DNA of 7,123 bases from Oscillospiraceae bacterium (GCA_902766855.1 CACXFE010000040.1:1-7123); one strand, 5' to 3'. Numbered from the stretch's first letter, positions 1-6,677 are shown. Notes: generated by a model not told the origin, from the sequence alone. Program-made: numbers and translations.

Positions 1-223
1 CGGCGAACCGCTCGCAATAGCGGCAGTTTTCTTCTAACCGGCGGAGTTGCTGTTCCGCCCGCTTGATACTATCGCGCACACCCTGCCGCGTGATGCCGGC
101 GTTTTCCGCAATCTCGGAAAGAGATAAATCGTCATTATAATAATATTCGACCATCTCCCGCTGCTTTTCGTTTAAAAAAGCACCGTAAACATCAAGCAGG
201 GAGGAAACCGTCAGATCCTTCAC
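1..223 (-). CDS. ylxM: YlxM family SRP-operon helix-turn-helix protein (3' end cut by window edge)
   Basis: The reverse strand reads 74 codons from a GTG at 223 to the window edge, beginning MKDLTVSSLLDVYGAFL. The protein is all-helical in appearance. Residues about 18-64 resemble a sigma-70 region 4 helix-turn-helix, with the recognition segment LSEIAENAGITRQGV at 35-49 followed by a basic helix. This matches the YlxM/UPF0122 family, usually about 110-120 aa, so roughly a third is missing. YlxM is normally encoded just upstream of ffh and is thought to modulate the signal recognition particle. The GTG start is favoured because AGAGAGG (mRNA sense) lies about 10 nt upstream and the first residues fit the family. 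A consensus promoter stands just ahead. Family recognition is from memory of conserved sequence, but the match is strong. Confidence 0.9.
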   Translation of the reverse strand, partial: MKDLTVSSLLDVYGAFLNEKQREMVEYYYNDDLSLSEIAENAGITRQGVRDSIKRAEQQLRRLEENCRYCERFA

Positions 224-239
224 GGCAAAACCGCCTCTC

Positions 240-260
240 TGTAAAGTCTTTCCCTTTACA
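240..260 (-). promoter_or_regulatory. Inverted repeat at the 5' end of the ylxM leader
   Basis: TGTAAAG (minus 260-254) and CTTTACA (minus 246-240) form a perfect 7-bp inverted repeat with a 7-base loop. It begins about where the transcript should start and ends just before the ribosome site. A third TGTAAAG lies upstream of the -35 box at minus 310-304. It could be a 5' stabilising hairpin or an operator; the sequence does not decide. Confidence 0.4.
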
Positions 261-266
261 GGCAAC

Positions 267-295
267 AGTATACCACAGGTTTTCCTCCCTGTCAA
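267..295 (-). promoter_or_regulatory. Sigma-A-type promoter of ylxM operon
   Basis: On the minus strand TTGACA (295-290) is followed after exactly 17 bases by TATACT (272-267). This is a near-perfect housekeeping promoter. Transcription would start near 260 and leave a leader of about 37 nt before the GTG of ylxM. It separates ylxM from the alaX gene upstream, so the SRP operon need not depend on murC-alaX transcription. Confidence 0.85.
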
Positions 296-319
296 GCATT
301 TTTCTTTACAGATATGGTT

Positions 320-1468
320 TTAAGGCTGCCAAGCGTCAAAAAACGCGAGAATCGCCGCACGCTCCGCCTGCACGGTGCCCTGCACAATACCGTTCCGCCC
401 GCCGCCGCGCACGGTCAAGCGATTTTTAAAATCCACAAAGAAGGTGTTTAAAGCCGCTTCTTCACCGCAAGCGGCAAACGAATAGGCCGGATCGGCGCCG
501 GAAAACACGGCGCGTATTCCACCGTACGCTTGATGCAGGGCGTCTGCGTACAGTTGCAGTTCTTTCCCGTCCAAATCCTCTTCAAACAAGGCGGTTACCG
601 GCTTTTCGGAATCAAAAGTTTTGATTTTTTCCGCAATCAGCCGCTTTTTCATTTGTGAAAGCGCCCATTTTGCTTCGCCAAGTTGGTTGTTCAGTTTTTC
701 CACCCCGTCAAAAACCTCGTTTTGCTTGACCGCTAACAGGTTGGAAATCTTCTGCACGCCGGTGTATTTGGCGCGGTAATCCAAGAGTGCGTCTTTCCCG
801 CATTTGATCCGGATCCGGATGCCGCCTTTGTTTTTTTCGAAGTCCAGCACCTTGATCAGTCCGATCTCCCCGGTGCTTTTTACATGGGGCGCACAGCAGG
901 CGCAAAGATCAACTTCCCCGATTTTAACCAGCCTGACTTCCCCCTCGATCCCGGCTTTGCTGCGATAATCGAGTGCGGCCAGTTCCGCGGGAGGCGGCGT
1001 CCATGCGGTAACCGGCAGGTCGGCAAATACCGCCTCGTTGGCAAGCGTTTCGATCGCATCCAACTGTGACCGGGTCAAAATCCCGTTGAAATCGGCGGTC
1101 GCTTCTTCCCCCAAATGGAATCCTACATTATCAAGGCCGTAATGACGGTGGATCAATCCCGATAAAATATGCTCGCCGCTATGATTTTGCATATGACGCA
1201 GGCGCCGCGCAAAATCCACCGTACAGCAAGCGGTGCCGAGCGGTACGGCGCGATCGGTTTTATGCAGGATCACCCCGTCTTGCAGCTGCACATCAAGTAC
1301 CGCCGCATCCGCAAGGGTGCCGAAGTCACAGCCTTGTCCCCCGCCTTCCGGAAAGAAAGCGGTGCGATCAAGCACCGTTTCATAAAATCCCGCCCGCTTT
1401 TCACACGACAGGACTTCCGCCTGAAAAGTGCGGATATGAGAATCCCGTTCATATAGTTTTTCGGTCAT
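320..1468 (-). CDS. alaX: AlaX-type alanyl-tRNA editing protein (long form with DHHA1 domain)
   Basis: This 382-aa protein resembles the freestanding editing domain of alanyl-tRNA synthetase. AlaX proteins hydrolyse Ser- or Gly-mischarged tRNA-Ala in the cytoplasm. The N-terminal part holds the RTAFFPEGGGQ segment (35-45), typical of the synthetase beta-barrel domain. The second additional domain follows, with zinc-site motifs NHSGEHILSG (H96 and H100) and CCAPH (C191 and H195, spaced like the Cys-x3-His of AlaRS). A helical linker (about 230-285) leads to a C-terminal DHHA1-like domain with GGG at 355-357 and a QGTVQA segment. There is no aminoacylation domain, so it is not a truncated AlaRS. 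The ATG overlaps the murC stop by four bases (ATGA) with only a weak GGTGA ahead, which suggests translational coupling. Substrate specificity is inferred from the family. Confidence 0.9.
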   Translation of the reverse strand: MTEKLYERDSHIRTFQAEVLSCEKRAGFYETVLDRTAFFPEGGGQGCDFGTLADAAVLDVQLQDGVILHKTDRAVPLGTACCTVDFARRLRHMQNHSGEHILSGLIHRHYGLDNVGFHLGEEATADFNGILTRSQLDAIETLANEAVFADLPVTAWTPPPAELAALDYRSKAGIEGEVRLVKIGEVDLCACCAPHVKSTGEIGLIKVLDFEKNKGGIRIRIKCGKDALLDYRAKYTGVQKISNLLAVKQNEVFDGVEKLNNQLGEAKWALSQMKKRLIAEKIKTFDSEKPVTALFEEDLDGKELQLYADALHQAYGGIRAVFSGADPAYSFAACGEEAALNTFFVDFKNRLTVRGGGRNGIVQGTVQAERAAILAFFDAWQP

Positions 1469-2847
1469 GCTTTTTCACCAAAGCGGTTTTGTATGATATG
1501 CGCCGCCTTATAAATATCGCCGCCGCCCATGGTGATGACAATATCGCCCGCTTTCGCGGTTTTCATCACCGCGTCTGCCACATTTTCAAATCCGTCGATC
1601 ACAACCGCATCCGGCAAACGCGCGGCAAGATCTTCCGATTTGATCCCGTAGGTGTTGACCTCTCTCGATCCCATAATGGGGGTAAGGATCACCTTGTCCG
1701 CAAGGGAAAGCGCCTTGATAAACTTTTCTTTCAGCAAGGCGGTACGGGAGAAAGTAAAGGGTTGAAAAACCACGATCACCCGGTCATACCGCAATTCTTT
1801 GGCGGCAGAAAGCGTTGCGGCGATCTCGGTGGGATGGTGGGCGTAATCATCCGCCAAAGTAAAGCCGCCGTATTCTCCCAAAAACTCAAAGCGGCGCCCC
1901 GCCCCCGTAAAACGCTCGATCGCGGCTTTGATCCCGGCGGGCTCCACCCCAAGATCATAACAGACCGCAAACGCCGCAAGACCGTTCAACACATTATGGC
2001 GCCCAGGAATATGCATTTCAAGGCGGGCAAGGGTTTCTCCGTTTTTCACCACATCAAAAGCAAACCCGAATTTTCCACTCACCACATTTTCGGCGCGGTA
2101 ATCATTTTCCTGTCCGAAACCGAAGGTCACGCGGTCAGCGGAGATTCCCTCGGCGGCCTGATGGGCCAATGCGTCATCGCCGTTATAATAAGCCAAACGC
2201 GACATTGCCAAAAACTTATGGAACGAAAGCGTGAGGTTTTCCATGGTTTTGAAATAATCCAGATGATCGTTGTCGATATTCAGCAGTACCGCGATATCGG
2301 GCGACATTTGAAGGAAGGTGTCCACGAACTCACAGGATTCGCATACCATGGTTTGTGAACCGCCCGCAATCCCGTTGGAACCGATCAGCGGAAGTTTGCC
2401 GCCGATCACCGCGGTAGGATCGCACTTGTTTAAAATGAGAATTTGTGTTATGATAGAGGTAACGGTGGTTTTGCCGTGTGTGCCGCAAACCCCGATCACA
2501 TTGTCGAACTGTCTGGTCAGTGCCCCGAGCAAGTGGGAGCGTTCCATCGTCGGTATGCCCTTCTCTTTCGCGGCGATCAGTTCGGGATTGCTCGCGGCAA
2601 TGGCGGCGGAATAGACCACCAGTTCCGCATCCCCGATATTGTCGGCACGGTGCCCCATATACACCGGGATTCCAAGGGCTTTGATCCGTTTCAGAGGATC
2701 GCTCTCATTATTGTCAGACCCGGTCAGCCGGTAACCCTTACTGTGCAGGATCTCCGCCAGCGGGCACATCCCGCTCCCGCCGATGCCGATCATATGGATG
2801 CGTTTTACCTGTTGAATCACTTGATCTTCTTCGCGTACTATTTTCAT
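1465..2847 (-). CDS. murC: UDP-N-acetylmuramate--L-alanine ligase
   Basis: MurC is the cytoplasmic ATP-dependent ligase that adds L-alanine to UDP-MurNAc, the first amino acid of the peptidoglycan stem peptide. The 460-aa length is normal. Visible motifs include the N-terminal nucleotide-sugar binding GIGGSGM (21-27), the ATP P-loop GTHGKTT (122-128), NIDNDHLDYF (190-199), HNVLNG (284-289), DDYAHHPTE (333-341) and FQPFTFSRT (361-369). The last is more often FQPHxYxRT, so a His is replaced by Phe. I chose the ATG at 2847 rather than an in-frame ATG nine codons upstream, because TAGGAG sits about 7 nt before 2847 and the product then starts MKIVREEDQV directly before the Rossmann segment. It is the first gene of a unit with alaX and is divergent from cca. 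Confidence 0.96.
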   Translation of the reverse strand: MKIVREEDQVIQQVKRIHMIGIGGSGMCPLAEILHSKGYRLTGSDNNESDPLKRIKALGIPVYMGHRADNIGDAELVVYSAAIAASNPELIAAKEKGIPTMERSHLLGALTRQFDNVIGVCGTHGKTTVTSIITQILILNKCDPTAVIGGKLPLIGSNGIAGGSQTMVCESCEFVDTFLQMSPDIAVLLNIDNDHLDYFKTMENLTLSFHKFLAMSRLAYYNGDDALAHQAAEGISADRVTFGFGQENDYRAENVVSGKFGFAFDVVKNGETLARLEMHIPGRHNVLNGLAAFAVCYDLGVEPAGIKAAIERFTGAGRRFEFLGEYGGFTLADDYAHHPTEIAATLSAAKELRYDRVIVVFQPFTFSRTALLKEKFIKALSLADKVILTPIMGSREVNTYGIKSEDLAARLPDAVVIDGFENVADAVMKTAKAGDIVITMGGGDIYKAAHIIQNRFGEKA

Positions 2848-2878
2848 ATCGGTTCTCCTATAATTTGGTTTCAACCCT

Positions 2879-2907
2879 ATTATATTGCGAAATGCCGAAA
2901 AAATAAA
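2879..2907 (-). promoter_or_regulatory. Probable murC-alaX promoter
   Basis: On the minus strand a perfect TATAAT (2884-2879) lies 17 bases after TTTATT (2907-2902), a weak -35 box. The predicted start near 2872 gives a short leader before the AGGAG site of murC. The -10 is convincing and the -35 is not. Confidence 0.5.
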
Positions 2908-2920
2908 CCCTTTTTTTCAA

Positions 2921-2938
2921 AAGGAGATGAAGTTTTTG
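2921..2938 (+). promoter_or_regulatory. Ribosome binding site that decides the cca TTG start
   Basis: AAGGAG at 2921-2926 is followed at once by an in-frame ATG (2927) and, after 9 nt, by TTG (2936). Normal Shine-Dalgarno spacing favours the TTG. A tool that prefers ATG would misplace the start by three codons. Confidence 0.7.
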
Positions 2939-4096
2939 AAAATTCCGTCCGATATTGAAGCCGTCATCACCGTCCTTACCCGGAACGGATACGAAGCCTA
3001 CGCGGTAGGCGGGTGCGTTCGGGATATGCTTCGCGGGGAGGAACCGCACGATTACGACATCACCACTTCCGCCCCGCCGGAAGAAATGATCCGGCTCTTT
3101 GAAAAAACCGTGCCCACCGGCATCCGCCACGGCACCGTTACGGTGCTGACATCCGCCCGCGCGGTGGAAGTGACCACCTACCGGAGCGACGGCGAATACC
3201 GCGATCATCGCCGCCCCGAGCAGGTCACTTTTGTGAAAACGCTGCGGGAAGACCTGGCCCGGCGGGATTTTACGGTCAATGCCATGGCCTATCATCCGGA
3301 AGCCGGCTTGCAGGATCCGTTTGGTGGAAACAAAGATTTGCAAAACCGCCTGTTGCGGGCGGTGGGCGATCCGAAAAAGCGGTTTGAAGAAGACGCTCTG
3401 CGCATTCTTCGCTTGTTCCGTTTCGCCTCGGTTTTACAATTTCAAATCGAGCCCGCCACGCTGAAAGCCGCACTCCAATGTGCCGATTTACTGCAAAGCA
3501 TCAGTGCCGAGCGGATACGGGAAGAATTACGGAAAGCGGTGGCAGGCAAGCAAATCGAATCGTTTTCTCCCCTGATCACTTGCGGCGGGCTTGCTTTTTT
3601 AGGCCTGAAAAACGAGCCGGATTACCGCTTGATCACCGCACTGCGCGGCGAAAGCGACATCGCATTGTTTGCGTTTTTCCATTCCGCGGGGGCGGATGCG
3701 CTCCACGCGTTTACCAAGTTGAAAGCCTCCAACGCCCAAAAAGCGATATGCCGGGACCTTGCTTTTTTGCTCTCCTCCCCCCTGCCGCAAACCAAAGCGG
3801 AGGTCAAAGAGCGCCTCTATCGCACTTCGCCCGCGGCGGTCGAACGATATTTTCGCTATCTTTGCGCCGAAGGCAAGGATTGCGAAAAACCGCGCCGCCT
3901 GTTAGCGGAAATTGCCGCGAATCAGGAGCCGTACCGCATTTGCGACTTAAAAATCGGCGGCACGGATTTAAAAAAACTCGGCATAGAAGGCGAAAAGACC
4001 GGGCAAGTGCTGGAAGCCCTGCGGCAAATGGTGGTGGAACAGCCGGAGAAAAACCGGCGATCCGCCTTGTTGGAAGCCGCGAAAAATTTCATATGA
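2936..4096 (+). CDS. cca: CCA tRNA nucleotidyltransferase (class II)
   Basis: The enzyme adds or repairs the 3' CCA of tRNAs from CTP and ATP without a template. The 386-aa product has the class II head domain: VGGCVRD (24-30), the metal-binding DYDI carboxylates (D39 and D41), RRDFTVNAMA (109-118) and EEDALRILRLFRF (151-163). A helical neck/body and C-terminal domain follow, ending EKNRRSALLEAAKNFI. No HD phosphohydrolase motif is seen. I chose the TTG at 2936: AAGGAG (2921-2926) is 9 nt upstream, and the resulting MKIPSDIEAVI is the usual clostridial Cca beginning. The in-frame ATG at 2927 directly abuts that AAGGAG and would have no usable ribosome site, while a TTG at 2885 adds residues unlike the family. 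A terminator follows the stop. Family assignment is secure; the start is inferred. Confidence 0.95.
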   Translation: MKIPSDIEAVITVLTRNGYEAYAVGGCVRDMLRGEEPHDYDITTSAPPEEMIRLFEKTVPTGIRHGTVTVLTSARAVEVTTYRSDGEYRDHRRPEQVTFVKTLREDLARRDFTVNAMAYHPEAGLQDPFGGNKDLQNRLLRAVGDPKKRFEEDALRILRLFRFASVLQFQIEPATLKAALQCADLLQSISAERIREELRKAVAGKQIESFSPLITCGGLAFLGLKNEPDYRLITALRGESDIALFAFFHSAGADALHAFTKLKASNAQKAICRDLAFLLSSPLPQTKAEVKERLYRTSPAAVERYFRYLCAEGKDCEKPRRLLAEIAANQEPYRICDLKIGGTDLKKLGIEGEKTGQVLEALRQMVVEQPEKNRRSALLEAAKNFI

Positions 4097-4124
4097 ACGC
4101 ATCCCTCATCAGCGCCATAAACTG
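4096..4124 (+). promoter_or_regulatory. Candidate sigma-K promoter of dpaAB, inside the cca terminator region
   Basis: AACG (4096-4099), 16 bases, then CATAAACTG (4116-4124) resembles the sigma-K pattern mACm-N16-CATAnnnTA, with mismatches only at the last base of each element. In Bacillus subtilis the spoVF operon is transcribed by sigma-K, which makes this location sensible. Transcription would start near 4130, past the left terminator arm, so the dpa transcript could not form the terminator. No convincing sigma-A promoter is seen in this gap. The motif is short and can occur by chance. Confidence 0.4.
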
Positions 4125-4155
4125 TAATGTACAGCATGGCGCTGATTTTATTTTC
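4108..4155 (+). terminator. Intrinsic terminator of cca
   Basis: A perfect 11-bp inverted repeat ATCAGCGCCAT (4108-4118) / ATGGCGCTGAT (4136-4146) runs into TTTTATTTT. The 17-base loop holds a nested CTGTA/TACAG hairpin (4122-4126 / 4130-4134). It begins 11 bases after the cca stop. Confidence 0.85.
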
Positions 4156-4169
4156 AGGCAGTGATAACG

Positions 4170-4964
4170 GTGAAGATATTGATTATCGGCGGCGACAGCC
4201 GCATGAGTACGGCGGCAAAAGAACTTGCACGCCGCGGTTTTTCTGTAGAAACGGCAGGTCTTGTAAAAGGCGATAACGGGCATATTCAGGATGCCGATGT
4301 GCTTCTGTTGCCCGTTCCCACCACGCGGGACGGAAAAACGGTTTACGCCCCTTTTGCAGACAGGGAGTTTTTACTCTCCGAAATCGAAGCGGCGGCGGGA
4401 ACGCGGATGATCCTGACCTGCGGCGCTGTTTTTTCGGGAGAAAACGCCGTGAATTACGGCGCACTCGACAGTTACTCCCTTTTGAACGCGGTGCCGACCG
4501 CCGAAGGAGCAATCAAGTTAGCCATTGAACATACCGATTTTACGCTTTGGCAAAGCCGGGCGCTGGTGATCGGGTATGGGCGCGTCGGGAAAGTACTGGC
4601 GGAGCGCCTGCGCGCGATGGGTTGCCTTGTGACCGTAAGCGCCAGGAAAGACGGCGATCTCGCCCTTTGTGAAACTTTAGGCTATGAAACGGTCAAAACC
4701 GGGGAAATCGAAAAAGTTCTGCCTTTTGCGGACATCATTTTCAACACGGTGGACGCTCGTGTGATCGAAGACCGCGATTTGCGGCATACCGCGGCTTCGC
4801 TGATGATCGATCTGTCAAGCAAAGGCGGGTTTGATCCGGCAGAGGCACAAAAGCGCGGGATCACCGCGCTGAAAGCGCCGGGGCTGCCCGGCAAAGTCGC
4901 GCCGGTCACTGCCGGAAAAATTTTGGCAAAAACTGTATCGCAACTGGTTGCGCACAGCATTTAA
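4170..4964 (+). CDS. dpaA: Dipicolinate synthase subunit A
   Basis: With DpaB this protein converts the lysine-pathway intermediate dihydroxytetrahydropicolinate to dipicolinic acid in the mother cell; the product is loaded into the spore core for heat resistance. The 264-aa sequence starts MKILIIGGDSRMSTAAKELA, the N-terminal GGD(S/R)R motif of SpoVFA. A central NAD(P)-binding Rossmann fold follows with VIGYGRVGK (133-141). The conserved tail APGLPGKVAPVTAGKILA (236-253) is characteristic. I prefer the GTG at 4170; another in-frame GTG at 4161 would add three residues (MIT). The ribosome site is weak (AGG at 4156-4158), perhaps fitting restricted expression. dpaB begins 16 bases after the stop, so the two form an operon. 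The synonym is spoVFA. Confidence 0.92.
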   Translation: MKILIIGGDSRMSTAAKELARRGFSVETAGLVKGDNGHIQDADVLLLPVPTTRDGKTVYAPFADREFLLSEIEAAAGTRMILTCGAVFSGENAVNYGALDSYSLLNAVPTAEGAIKLAIEHTDFTLWQSRALVIGYGRVGKVLAERLRAMGCLVTVSARKDGDLALCETLGYETVKTGEIEKVLPFADIIFNTVDARVIEDRDLRHTAASLMIDLSSKGGFDPAEAQKRGITALKAPGLPGKVAPVTAGKILAKTVSQLVAHSI

Positions 4965-4980
4965 GAAAGAGGAGAGCATT

Positions 4981-5553
4981 ATGAAAGACATCACGCTGGG
5001 ATATGCGTTTTGCGGTTCTTTCTGCACGATGGCGCAGTCGCTTGCCGCGCTGAAAGGGCTTGCCGAAACAGGCTGGAAAATCAAGCCGATCATGTCACAG
5101 ATCGTATACCATACCGATACCCGTTTCGGCAAAGCGGAAGATCTCCGCAAAGAGGTGGAAAAAGCGTGCGGCGAGCCGATCATCCATGATATTCCCGCGG
5201 CAGAGCCGATCGGGCCGAAAAACCTGTTGGACGCCATCATTGTGGCGCCCTGCACCGGCAACACTATGGCCAAAATCGCGCTCGGCATTACCGATACTCC
5301 CGTGACGATGGCGGTCAAAGCGCACCTGCGCAACAACAAGCCGGTCATTCTGGCCATCGCCACCAATGATGCGCTTGGCGCTTCGGCAAAGAATCTCGGG
5401 CTTTTACACAACACGGCCAATGTGTATTTCGTGCCTTACCGCCAGGATGATCCGTTCGGTAAAAACAATTCGCTGGTTTGCGATTTCGGCAAAATCCCAG
5501 AAACCCTGGAAGCCGCGTTGCAAGGCAAACAGATTCAACCGGTTTTGTTATAA
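4981..5553 (+). CDS. dpaB: Dipicolinate synthase subunit B (flavoprotein)
   Basis: This is the 190-aa flavoprotein partner of DpaA in dipicolinic acid synthesis during sporulation. It belongs to the flavoprotein fold family that includes Dfp/UbiX-like enzymes. Visible hallmarks are GYAFCGSFCTM (7-17, nucleotide-loop region), APCTGNTMAKIA (89-100) with GITDTPVTMAVKAHLRN (102-118), and PVILAIATNDALGASAKN (121-138). The ATG has a strong AGAGGAG 6 nt upstream, overlapping the short 16-base gap after dpaA. The length is close to the family norm of about 200 aa, with no sign of damage. A long hairpin follows and closes the operon. The synonym is spoVFB. Confidence 0.95.
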   Translation: MKDITLGYAFCGSFCTMAQSLAALKGLAETGWKIKPIMSQIVYHTDTRFGKAEDLRKEVEKACGEPIIHDIPAAEPIGPKNLLDAIIVAPCTGNTMAKIALGITDTPVTMAVKAHLRNNKPVILAIATNDALGASAKNLGLLHNTANVYFVPYRQDDPFGKNNSLVCDFGKIPETLEAALQGKQIQPVLL

Positions 5554-5561
5554 TGTTTGCC

Positions 5562-5614
5562 GAACAAATCAAAAGTCCCTGACATCAATGATGGAAGGGA
5601 CTTTTGATTTGTTC
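5562..5614 (+). terminator. Terminator of dpaAB (19-bp perfect hairpin, probably bidirectional)
   Basis: The arms at 5562-5580 and 5596-5614 are exactly complementary over 19 bases. The core AAAAGTCCCT / AGGGACTTTT places an A-tract before and a T-tract after the stable part, so it could stop transcription in either direction. The 15-base loop contains a further CATC/GATG pair. It starts 8 bases after the dpaB stop. Confidence 0.85.
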
Positions 5615-5642
5615 AGTTGCCATTATGATAACGCCGGCCCGC

Positions 5643-5681
5643 GCGCCGGGTGTTCTATTGGATAGAGCCACCGGCGCATTT
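5643..5681 (+). terminator. Possible second hairpin/terminator upstream of the phosphatase gene
   Basis: GCGCCGGgTG (5643-5652) pairs with CACCGGCGC (5669-5677) with one bulged G. An inner TCTAT/ATAGA pair (5654-5658 / 5662-5666) has a 3-base loop, and ATTTT follows. The T-tract is short, so this may be a backup terminator or another RNA structure. The gap from 5615 to 5761 otherwise holds only the downstream promoter. Confidence 0.4.
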
Positions 5682-5704
5682 TGACAGCAGCAAAGAACTG
5701 CCCC

Positions 5705-5733
5705 TTGCAAAAAACGCCCGGATCCGATATACT
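5705..5733 (+). promoter_or_regulatory. Promoter of histidine phosphatase gene
   Basis: TTGCAA (5705-5710), a 17-base spacer and TATACT (5728-5733) fit a housekeeping promoter with a moderate -35. The start near 5740 leaves a short leader with GGAGG at 5749-5753. A perfect TTGACA at 5681 has no -10 at the right distance. Confidence 0.6.
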
Positions 5734-5761
5734 GATATTATCAAAATCGGAGGAAAAAACC

Positions 5762-6481
5762 ATGCTGTTGATTTATGTTCGCCACGGACAACCCATTTAT
5801 GACCCGGATTCTTTAACCCCTCTCGGGGAGCGGCAGGCCGAAGCATTGGCAAAACGGCTGGCGCTGTTCGGAGTGGATAAAATCTATTCTTCCACCTCGG
5901 AGCGGGCGATCCGCACGGCAAAGCCAACCTGTGAACTGCTGAACAAAGAGGCGGAATTGCTTGATTTTTGCAACGAAAAATACGCCGCCGCAGATTTGGG
6001 GGTCGGGGAAGGCGCAAATTGGAATTGGGCGTTTGCCCACCGGGAAGTGAAAGAAAAGTTGATGAACCCCGAAGTGACCGCCATGGGGTTTGATTGGTAC
6101 CGGCACCCTTCCCTTGCCCCGTATGATCTCAGCAGAGGCATCGAGCGGGTTTACCGCGAAACCGACCGCCTTCTCGCGTCTTTGGGATTTGAGCATGATC
6201 GCTTTACCGGCCGCTATCGCGTGACCGGGGAAAAATACAAAAGAGTGGCGCTTTTTGCGCACCAGGGGTTCAGCACGCTGTTTTTCAGTTGCCTGATGGA
6301 TATTCCCTATCCCCTCTTTGCCACGCGTTTCAATATTTCGCACAGCGCGTTTTCCGTTGTGGATTTTGCGGCCGGGAGCGATATTTCCGAACCGCAGATC
6401 CTCACCCTGTCGTCAGACGCACATTTATATAAAGAAGGATTACCGCTCCGTTACAACGGGGATTCCCGCTTGCAATTTTGA
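5762..6481 (+). CDS. Histidine phosphatase (phosphoglycerate-mutase-like) family protein
   Basis: The 239-aa protein carries the family signature at its very start: LIYVRHGQ, with the R7-H8-G9 triad whose histidine is transiently phosphorylated. Other family positions are LTPLGERQAEALA (18-30), IYSSTSERAIRTA (41-53; R48 is the likely phosphate contact), E72 as a possible acid, and the second histidine in LFAHQG (164-169, H167). The family covers phosphoglycerate mutases, small-molecule phosphatases and cobalamin-pathway phosphatases; nothing here fixes the substrate. The middle (about 80-155) is longer than in minimal members and unassigned. The ATG at 5762 has GGAGG 8 nt upstream, and the in-frame extension further upstream covers the promoter. 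No clear terminator follows before the tRNA promoter, so some readthrough is possible. No signal peptide or membrane segment is evident. Confidence 0.88.
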   Translation: MLLIYVRHGQPIYDPDSLTPLGERQAEALAKRLALFGVDKIYSSTSERAIRTAKPTCELLNKEAELLDFCNEKYAAADLGVGEGANWNWAFAHREVKEKLMNPEVTAMGFDWYRHPSLAPYDLSRGIERVYRETDRLLASLGFEHDRFTGRYRVTGEKYKRVALFAHQGFSTLFFSCLMDIPYPLFATRFNISHSAFSVVDFAAGSDISEPQILTLSSDAHLYKEGLPLRYNGDSRLQF

Positions 6482-6511
6482 TCCAATAAACCCCCGGCAA
6501 AAATCCGCCGC

Positions 6512-6559
6512 AAAAAAATGAAAAAAATCCTTGACTTTAAAGAACGGTTGTGGTATAGT
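6512..6559 (+). promoter_or_regulatory. Strong tRNA operon promoter with upstream A-tracts
   Basis: TTGACT (6531-6536), a 17-base spacer and TATAGT (6554-6559) form a strong sigma-A promoter ahead of tRNA-Thr. Two runs of seven A (6512-6518 and 6521-6527) lie immediately upstream, where an UP element would contact the polymerase alpha subunit. The start is expected near 6566, about 12 nt before the mature tRNA. Confidence 0.8.
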
Positions 6560-6577
6560 ATTTAGGCGCGGAAAAAT

Positions 6578-6653
6578 GCTGGTGTAGCTCAGTTGGTAGA
6601 GCAGCTGATTTGTAATCAGCAGGTCGGGGGTTCGAGTCCGTCCACCAGCTCCA
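6578..6653 (+). tRNA. tRNA-Thr (anticodon UGU), CCA encoded
   Basis: The 76 bases fold as a cloverleaf. The acceptor GCTGGTG/CACCAGC carries discriminator T and an encoded CCA. The D-arm is GCTC/GAGC, the anticodon stem GCTGA/TCAGC has loop TTTGTAA (anticodon TGT at 6611-6613, reading ACA), and the T-loop is TTCGAGT. The T-stem GGGGG/CCGTC contains a G-G opposition (6628 against 6640) and a G-U pair, so it is weaker than usual. The 3' 18 bases recur exactly at 6792-6809. Confidence 0.95.
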
Positions 6654-6677
6654 GCTTATAATCGAGTCTTGAGAGGA

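Noticed and set aside
1489..2358. Long plus-strand open frame (289 codons) opposite murC
   Set aside because: It lies wholly antisense to a clear murC, has no recognisable domain or ribosome site, and its composition is rich in Arg, His and Gly as expected of a shadow frame.
2859..2886. TATAAT (2859-2864) and TATATT (2881-2886) as plus-strand -10 boxes for cca
   Set aside because: Neither has a recognisable -35 box at 16-18 bases. A cca promoter must exist nearby, but I cannot place it.
3478..4164. 228-codon plus-strand frame inside and past cca
   Set aside because: It is in another frame of cca, Arg/Pro-rich and without homologous motifs. It also runs through the terminator hairpin.
5813..6343. 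176-codon minus-strand frame opposite the phosphatase gene
   Set aside because: It is antisense to a gene with intact catalytic motifs and a good ribosome site, and has no motifs of its own.
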